Shown here piece after piece: positions 7,936-11,364 of a stretch of DNA of 11,364 nucleotides; position 1 is the stretch's first letter; each line of letters begins with the position of its first letter. Position numbers and translations under genes: made by a program. Source of the DNA: CAYZAW01 sp964476505. Its GTDB lineage: Bacteria > Bacillota > Clostridia > Christensenellales > CAG-138. The stretch is taken from positions 1 through 11,364 of the forward strand of contig CAYZAW010000058.1 in NCBI GenBank assembly GCA_964476505.1. The letters are read 5' to 3'. The notes beneath the pieces were generated by a model. It was not told the DNA's origin. It made no database searches and worked only from the letters and a program-made list of their open reading frames with translations.

Positions 7936-8967
7936 ATGGCATTTTGTTCAAATTGCGGATTAAAACTCATGGATGGGGCAAAGTTCTGCCCGATCTGCGG
8001 CACGCGTACGCCTCTTGCGGGAGCAGCGCCAACACCCCCAAAGCCCGCTGTCACACCTTTAAACGACGCGCAAGCGGAGGCTGTTACGCCGCCCGAAAAA
8101 AAACGCGTGAAAAAATCGTCCGTAACGATGTCGGGATCTGCCGCCACACCGGTTATTCCGTCTGCCGCACCCGTGCAGGCAGCACCGGATACCGCACCTG
8201 TTGCTCCGGCTGCCATGCCCGACGCACCGGTTTTGGAACCCGTACAGGCTGCACCCGTTATCCAGCCGGTGGTTCCTGCCGAAATGCCAAGGCAAGCAGC
8301 TGTAATACCGCCCGCACAGGCAGAACAACCCATAGCGCCCGCCCCCAAGAGCAAGCGTAAGACCGCTGCCCCTGTTATGCAACAGCCGGTGGAGGCAGAC
8401 GCGCCCCAAGCTGTTTTTGAGGCCGCTCCCGTAGCAGTGCCCGTGGCTGTGCCCGAGGCTGCTCCTGAAGCCGTGCCCGTAAAGCAGGCAAAACCCGCCA
8501 AGCGCGGCGCATCTTTATTAAAAAAGAAGTCGTTTACCGATGACGATTACGACGATGCATACGATGACGACGAGGATGAAACCGATCTATTTGAGGATAT
8601 CGACCCCGAGCCCGACGGAAACGTGCACGACCTAAGCGTTGGCGCACGCTCTGCGCTGGCTTACGGCAGCATTCTGTTCCTTGTTCCGCTGCTGACCGCC
8701 AAGGACTCCCGTTATGCGCGGTTCCATGCCGTACAGGGCTTTAACCTGTTTTTGCTGGAGGTGGTAGGGTCACTTTTGGTATGGTTGATCAGCGTACTGC
8801 TTGCCGCGCTGTTGGGCGGCGGAATCATCGGCGTGCTGCTGGGCTCTGTTTTGCCCATGCTGTTTGGGCTGCTTTGCAGTGTACTGGCCATTATGGGCGT
8901 TGTGCATGCCTGCCGCGGGCAGATGAAGCGCCTGCCGCTGATCGGCCGGCTGCGTATCATGAAATAG
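7936..8967 (+). CDS. Zinc-ribbon protein with Pro/Ala linker and Tic20/DUF4870-like membrane domain
   Basis: Function unknown. The 343-residue protein has four parts. A double-CxxC zinc ribbon sits at the N-terminus (C4, C7, C18, C21; CSNCGLKLMDGAKFCPICG). A Pro/Ala/Val-rich, probably disordered linker follows (about 28-190), broken by basic patches at 55-60 and 138-142. Next come a Lys-rich patch (188-198) and an Asp/Glu stretch (202-227). A hydrophobic C-terminal domain (about 240-325) has two or three helices and the segment SRYARFHAVQGFNLFLLE (258-275), which resembles the (K/R)FHA-Q signature of DUF4870/Tic20-like membrane proteins. The start is ATG 7936 because AGGAGGT lies six bases upstream; an in-frame ATG at 7855 precedes the predicted transcription start. 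The ribbon and linker are probably cytoplasmic. It has its own promoter and terminator. The family assignment of the last domain is from memory of the motif and is only probable. Confidence 0.88.
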   Translation: MAFCSNCGLKLMDGAKFCPICGTRTPLAGAAPTPPKPAVTPLNDAQAEAVTPPEKKRVKKSSVTMSGSAATPVIPSAAPVQAAPDTAPVAPAAMPDAPVLEPVQAAPVIQPVVPAEMPRQAAVIPPAQAEQPIAPAPKSKRKTAAPVMQQPVEADAPQAVFEAAPVAVPVAVPEAAPEAVPVKQAKPAKRGASLLKKKSFTDDDYDDAYDDDEDETDLFEDIDPEPDGNVHDLSVGARSALAYGSILFLVPLLTAKDSRYARFHAVQGFNLFLLEVVGSLLVWLISVLLAALLGGGIIGVLLGSVLPMLFGLLCSVLAIMGVVHACRGQMKRLPLIGRLRIMK

Positions 8968-8992
8968 AAGTCTCGTTTTCCGTTACTGCTAT

Positions 8993-9020
8993 AAAGAGCC
9001 GACATGTTTCGGCTCTTTTT
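8993..9020 (+). terminator. Rho-independent terminator after the zinc-ribbon gene
   Basis: A 10-bp stem, AAAGAGCCGA (8993-9002) against TCGGCTCTTT (9009-9018), has a six-base loop and a T-tract. It lies about 25 bases after the stop codon and separates this gene from the hydrogenase. Confidence 0.88.
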
Positions 9021-9041
9021 GATTCTATATTTTCAAACACC

Positions 9042-9060
9042 TATTGCGTATCAGGCAATA
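9042..9060. promoter_or_regulatory. Inverted repeat overlapping the hydrogenase -35 region, possible operator
   Basis: TATTGC (9042-9047) and GCAATA (9055-9060) form a perfect 6-bp inverted repeat around seven bases. The left arm overlaps the predicted -35 hexamer and the right arm lies in the promoter spacer, a position where a bound repressor would block transcription. It does not match the TTGTTAA-N4-TTAACAA form of Rex sites. The regulator is unknown. Confidence 0.45.
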
Positions 9061-9072
9061 TTGATATAAAAT
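9044..9072 (+). promoter_or_regulatory. Predicted promoter of the hydrogenase gene
   Basis: -35 TTGCGT (9044-9049), 17 bases of spacer, -10 TAAAAT (9067-9072); predicted start near 9079 and a leader of about 50 bases. An alternative is TTGATA (9061-9066) with TAAGTA (9085-9090) at 18 bases. The whole 9021-9110 stretch is AT-rich, so the exact promoter is uncertain. AGGAAGG precedes the ATG at 9131 by eight bases. Confidence 0.55.
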
Positions 9073-9130
9073 ATTTTCGATATCTAAGTATTTATATGTT
9101 TACGAAGCAATAGAAAGGAAGGATCTCGTT

Positions 9131-10861
9131 ATGGTTAATATGGTGATCGACGGCCGTGCCGTACAGGCTGACGAAAACGCAACCGTTTTGGAGGCTGCGC
9201 TTTTAGCCGGTATCAAAATCCCCACGCTCTGTAACCTGAAGGACATCAACCGTATCGGCGCATGCCGCATGTGCTTAGTGGAAGACAAACGCAGCGGCAA
9301 GCTGCAGGCCTCCTGCGTACTGCCCGTATCAGAAGGGCTGGAGGTACTTACCCGCTCCCCCAAAGTGTTGGAAGCACGCAAGGCTGTGCTGGAGCTGATC
9401 CTTTCCGATCACGACCGCAGCTGCCTCACCTGCAAGCGCAATCAAACCTGTGAGCTGCAGGCGCTTTCCAATGAGCTTGGCATTACGGACATCGAGTTCG
9501 AAGGCCAGCGCAGCGTTCGTACCATCGACGAGCTTTCTCCCAGCATCGTGCGGGATAACAATAAGTGCATTCTTTGCCGCCGCTGCGTAGCCGCCTGCGA
9601 AAAGACGCAGGGCGTTAACGCCATCGGCATGCAGAACCGCGGCTTCAAAACCACCATTGGTTCTCCCTTTGGCAAGAGCCTCAGCGAAGTGGCCTGCATC
9701 AACTGCGGCCAGTGCATCGCGGCCTGCCCCACCGGCGCGCTCACCGAAAAAGACTCCACCGCCGCTGTTTGGGCTGCCCTTGCAGATCCCGAAAAATACG
9801 TGGTGTTCCAGCCCGCTCCCGCCGTGCGTGTTGCCATCGGCGAGGAATTTGGCATGCCCATCGGCACCCGCTCCACCGGCAAGCTGGTTTCCGCCATGCG
9901 CCTCTTGGGTGCAGACAAGGTGTTCGATGTAGACTTTGCTGCCGACCTTACCATCATGGAGGAAGGGACGGAGCTCTTAGGCCGCATCAAGANNNNNNNN
10001 NNGCCCATGATCACCTCCTGCAGCCCCGGCTGGATCAAGTTCTGCGAACACTTCTACCCGGACTTTATCCCGAACCTGTCCACCTGCAAGAGCCCGAACC
10101 AGATGCAGGGTGCTGTTACCAAGACCTACTTTGCGGAAAAGAACGGCTTAGACCCCAAAAAGATGTTCGTTGTTTCCGTGATGCCCTGCACCGCAAAGAA
10201 GTTTGAAATCATCCGCCCCGAAATGGGTCGCGACGGTTATCGCGATGTAGACGCCAACCTGACCACCCGCGAGCTTGCCCGCATGATCAAGCAGGCCGGT
10301 ATCGACTATATCAACCTGCCCGACGGCGAGTTTGACGACATGCTGGGCGAATCCACCGGCGCAGCCGTGATCTTCGGCGTAACCGGCGGTGTTATGGAAG
10401 CTGCGCTTCGTACCGTGGCGGATATCCTTACCGGAGAAGATCTCAAATCCATCGAGTATCAGGATGTTCGCGGCTTGGAAGGCATTAAGGAAGCCACCGT
10501 TTCCGTTGCCGGTATGGATATCAAGGTTGCCATCGTACACGGCACCGCAAACGCGGCAAAGCTGTTGGATGCCATCAAGGCGGGCGAGAAAACCTATCAC
10601 TTCATCGAGATCATGGGCTGCCCCGGCGGCTGCGTGACCGGTGGCGGTCAGCCGCAGGTGGATGCGCGTACCCGCTACTTTGTAGACCCCAAGGCTGCCC
10701 GTGCCAAGGCCACCTACGATGAAGACGAAGCCAAGGTTCTGCGTAAGTCTCACAAGAACCCCTCCATCCAGAAGCTGTACAAGGAGTTCTTGGGCGAGCC
10801 CTGCGGGCATAAATCCCATGAGCTGCTGCATACCACCTATGTAGACAGAAGCGGGAAATAA
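9131..10861 (+). CDS. hydA: [FeFe] hydrogenase, CpI-like catalytic subunit
   Basis: This enzyme interconverts protons plus reduced ferredoxin and H2 at the H-cluster, in the cytoplasm. At 576 residues it has nearly the length and cofactor layout of Clostridium pasteurianum CpI (574). Seen: a 2Fe-2S domain (C34, C45, C48, C62), a His-ligated 4Fe-4S site (H94, C98, C101, C107), and two 4Fe-4S clusters (C146/C149/C152/C156 and C189/C192/C195/C199). The H-cluster loops are TSCSPGW (C297), MPCTAKKFE (C353) and GCPGGCVTGGGQP (C497, C501). The Glu pair EEGTE and the Ser of NLSTCKSP from the CpI proton path are present. L1 has serine at the second cysteine of the textbook TSCCP. Codons 288-291 are unknown because of an assembly gap. 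No hydB, hydC or maturase gene lies in the window, so a monomeric ferredoxin-linked enzyme is likely, but a bifurcating partner elsewhere is not excluded. Confidence 0.95.
   Translation: MVNMVIDGRAVQADENATVLEAALLAGIKIPTLCNLKDINRIGACRMCLVEDKRSGKLQASCVLPVSEGLEVLTRSPKVLEARKAVLELILSDHDRSCLTCKRNQTCELQALSNELGITDIEFEGQRSVRTIDELSPSIVRDNNKCILCRRCVAACEKTQGVNAIGMQNRGFKTTIGSPFGKSLSEVACINCGQCIAACPTGALTEKDSTAAVWAALADPEKYVVFQPAPAVRVAIGEEFGMPIGTRSTGKLVSAMRLLGADKVFDVDFAADLTIMEEGTELLGRIKXXXXPMITSCSPGWIKFCEHFYPDFIPNLSTCKSPNQMQGAVTKTYFAEKNGLDPKKMFVVSVMPCTAKKFEIIRPEMGRDGYRDVDANLTTRELARMIKQAGIDYINLPDGEFDDMLGESTGAAVIFGVTGGVMEAALRTVADILTGEDLKSIEYQDVRGLEGIKEATVSVAGMDIKVAIVHGTANAAKLLDAIKAGEKTYHFIEIMGCPGGCVTGGGQPQVDARTRYFVDPKAARAKATYDEDEAKVLRKSHKNPSIQKLYKEFLGEPCGHKSHELLHTTYVDRSGK
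9993..10002. other. Run of ten N (assembly gap) inside the hydrogenase gene
   Basis: Ten undetermined bases lie between GRIK and PMITSC, just before the first H-cluster loop. The frame happens to continue across them, giving four unknown residues. From memory, CpI and its relatives have about five residues here (of the NNGPF or NGGKL type), so the true gap is probably not exactly ten bases. The frame-preserving length may be luck or a placeholder. Confidence 0.95.
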
Positions 10862-10871
10862 CCGTACAACC

Positions 10872-10904
10872 AAAAACAGGCCGCAGCATTGCGGCCTGTT
10901 TTTT
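10872..10904. terminator. Bidirectional rho-independent terminator
   Basis: A long stem, AAAACAGGCCGCA (10873-10885) against TGCGGCCTGTTTT (10890-10902), has the four-base loop GCAT. It is followed by T on the plus strand and, read in reverse, by the complement of the A-run at 10872-10876. It lies between two convergent stop codons (10861 and 10914), so it should stop both the hydrogenase and the minus-strand signalling gene. Confidence 0.9.
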
Positions 10905-10913
10905 ATGTTGGCA

Positions 10914-11364
10914 TTACACGTCAACCGCTGCAAACAGCAGCACGCGATCTTCGCTTTTTACAACCACCCGCAGCGTTACCAAATACTGCTGCCTGCTTCC
11001 GTCTCCCAAAACGCAACCGATATGCACCTTCACGTCATCTCCGGAGGCGATCGCTTCCTGTACCGCGCTTATCATACGCGGCTTGTCCTCCTCGGCAATC
11101 GCAGGAGGCATGGCGTCTGCGCTGATCTGCAAGGCATTGATCAGCCTTTTGTTCATTCGTACAAGCTCATATGCGCCGTTATGATACTCCAAGATCGCCG
11201 CCGGGCCGATAAACCGGTTGAAAATCAACGAGTCAAAGGAGGCGGGATTCCAGAATTCATGCATGTCCGTCTCCTGCTCCGAGGAATTCTGCACTTCGCC
11301 CTGCCGGATCTGGTTTTCGAGGAATTTTGCTTCAAACTCCTTGCTTGGCATTGGTTGCTCGTAG
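10914..11364 (-). CDS. C-terminal part of an EAL-type c-di-GMP phosphodiesterase with PAS-like tail (5' end outside window)
   Basis: Partial gene: the reading frame stays open to the right edge with no ribosome binding site before the ATG at 11351, so the true start lies beyond 11364. The first visible residues, YEQPMPSKEFEAKF, match the closing signature of EAL domains (Y-x-x-P-M-P-x-x-x-F-E), which hydrolyse cyclic di-GMP. After a polar linker comes a PAS-like segment of about 110 residues (from FWNPASFDSL, through FIGPAAILEYHNGAYELVRMN, to the end), ending RVLLFAAVDV. Many clostridial GGDEF-EAL proteins carry a similar tail. The PAS call rests on pattern (strand-rich start, then I-S-A-D-A and a strand-rich end) and is moderately sure. 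The catalytic EAL residues are outside the window and cannot be judged. It converges on the hydrogenase and shares its terminator. Confidence 0.75.
   Translation of the reverse strand, partial: YEQPMPSKEFEAKFLENQIRQGEVQNSSEQETDMHEFWNPASFDSLIFNRFIGPAAILEYHNGAYELVRMNKRLINALQISADAMPPAIAEEDKPRMISAVQEAIASGDDVKVHIGCVLGDGSRQQYLVTLRVVVKSEDRVLLFAAVDV

Noticed and set aside
7647..8501. Long minus-strand open frame rich in Ala, Gly and Thr, opposite the zinc-ribbon gene
   Set aside because: It is the antisense of Pro/Ala codons; it has no ribosome binding site, runs through the two divergent promoters, and its composition is that of a shadow frame.
9021..9130. Rex operator before the hydrogenase gene
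   Set aside because: No TTGTTAA-N4-TTAACAA-like site; the AAAATATTTT palindrome at 9068-9077 is within an AT-rich stretch and coincides with the -10 box.
9993..10002. Frameshift or pseudogene at the N run
   Set aside because: The frame and all downstream H-cluster motifs continue; the N run is an assembly gap, not a mutation.
9131..10861. Group A3 electron-bifurcating HydABC enzyme
   Set aside because: No hydB or hydC neighbours, and length and domains match the monomeric CpI layout; partners elsewhere in the genome cannot be excluded.
10148..10933. Minus-strand open frame of 261 codons opposite the hydrogenase
   Set aside because: Antisense of a gene with clear family motifs, crossing the bidirectional terminator; no family resemblance.

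Overview
The window looks like a piece of the chromosome of a strict anaerobe of the Bacillota, class Clostridia. The evidence is an Rnf complex in the clostridial gene order C-D-G-E-A-B, a clostridial-type [FeFe] hydrogenase with the same layout as the Clostridium pasteurianum enzyme, strong AGGAGG-type ribosome binding sites and sigma-A-like promoters. The genes are fairly GC-rich with AT-rich spacers. A run of ten N inside the hydrogenase gene shows that this is a scaffolded draft assembly, possibly a metagenome bin. No tRNA, rRNA, insertion sequence, integrase or CRISPR array is visible.

Layout. Positions 32-2563 (minus strand) hold radA and, just upstream in the same transcription unit, an unrecognised membrane-anchored protein with a Pro-Thr linker and a probable beta-propeller exterior; its promoter lies at 2600-2628. 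Positions 2667-7606 (minus strand) hold the complete rnfCDGEAB operon, with overlapping or nearly abutting genes, a consensus promoter at 7701-7729 and a terminator at 2667-2694. rnfC probably starts at a TTG codon (7606), not at the upstream ATG codons. The AT-rich spacer 7607-7935 carries two divergent promoters and short inverted repeats. Positions 7936-8967 (plus strand) encode a zinc-ribbon protein with a long Pro/Ala linker, an acidic stretch and a Tic20/DUF4870-like membrane domain, closed by a terminator. Positions 9131-10861 (plus strand) encode the [FeFe] hydrogenase with its own promoter. A bidirectional terminator separates it from a convergent minus-strand gene that runs off the right edge, apparently the tail of an EAL-type cyclic-di-GMP phosphodiesterase with a C-terminal PAS-like domain.

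How the genes work together. Rnf oxidises reduced ferredoxin, passes electrons to NAD+ and pumps Na+ or H+. The hydrogenase oxidises the same ferredoxin pool and disposes of electrons as H2, or runs in reverse. Together they form a redox branch point: energy conservation and NADH on one side, H2 on the other. The divergent zinc-ribbon membrane protein between them has no known function and is the most obvious uncharacterised candidate. Most of the window is recognisable core metabolism. The points worth a second look are the TSCSPGW variant of the H-cluster loop, the zinc-ribbon protein, the inverted repeats at the promoters and the partial signalling gene.
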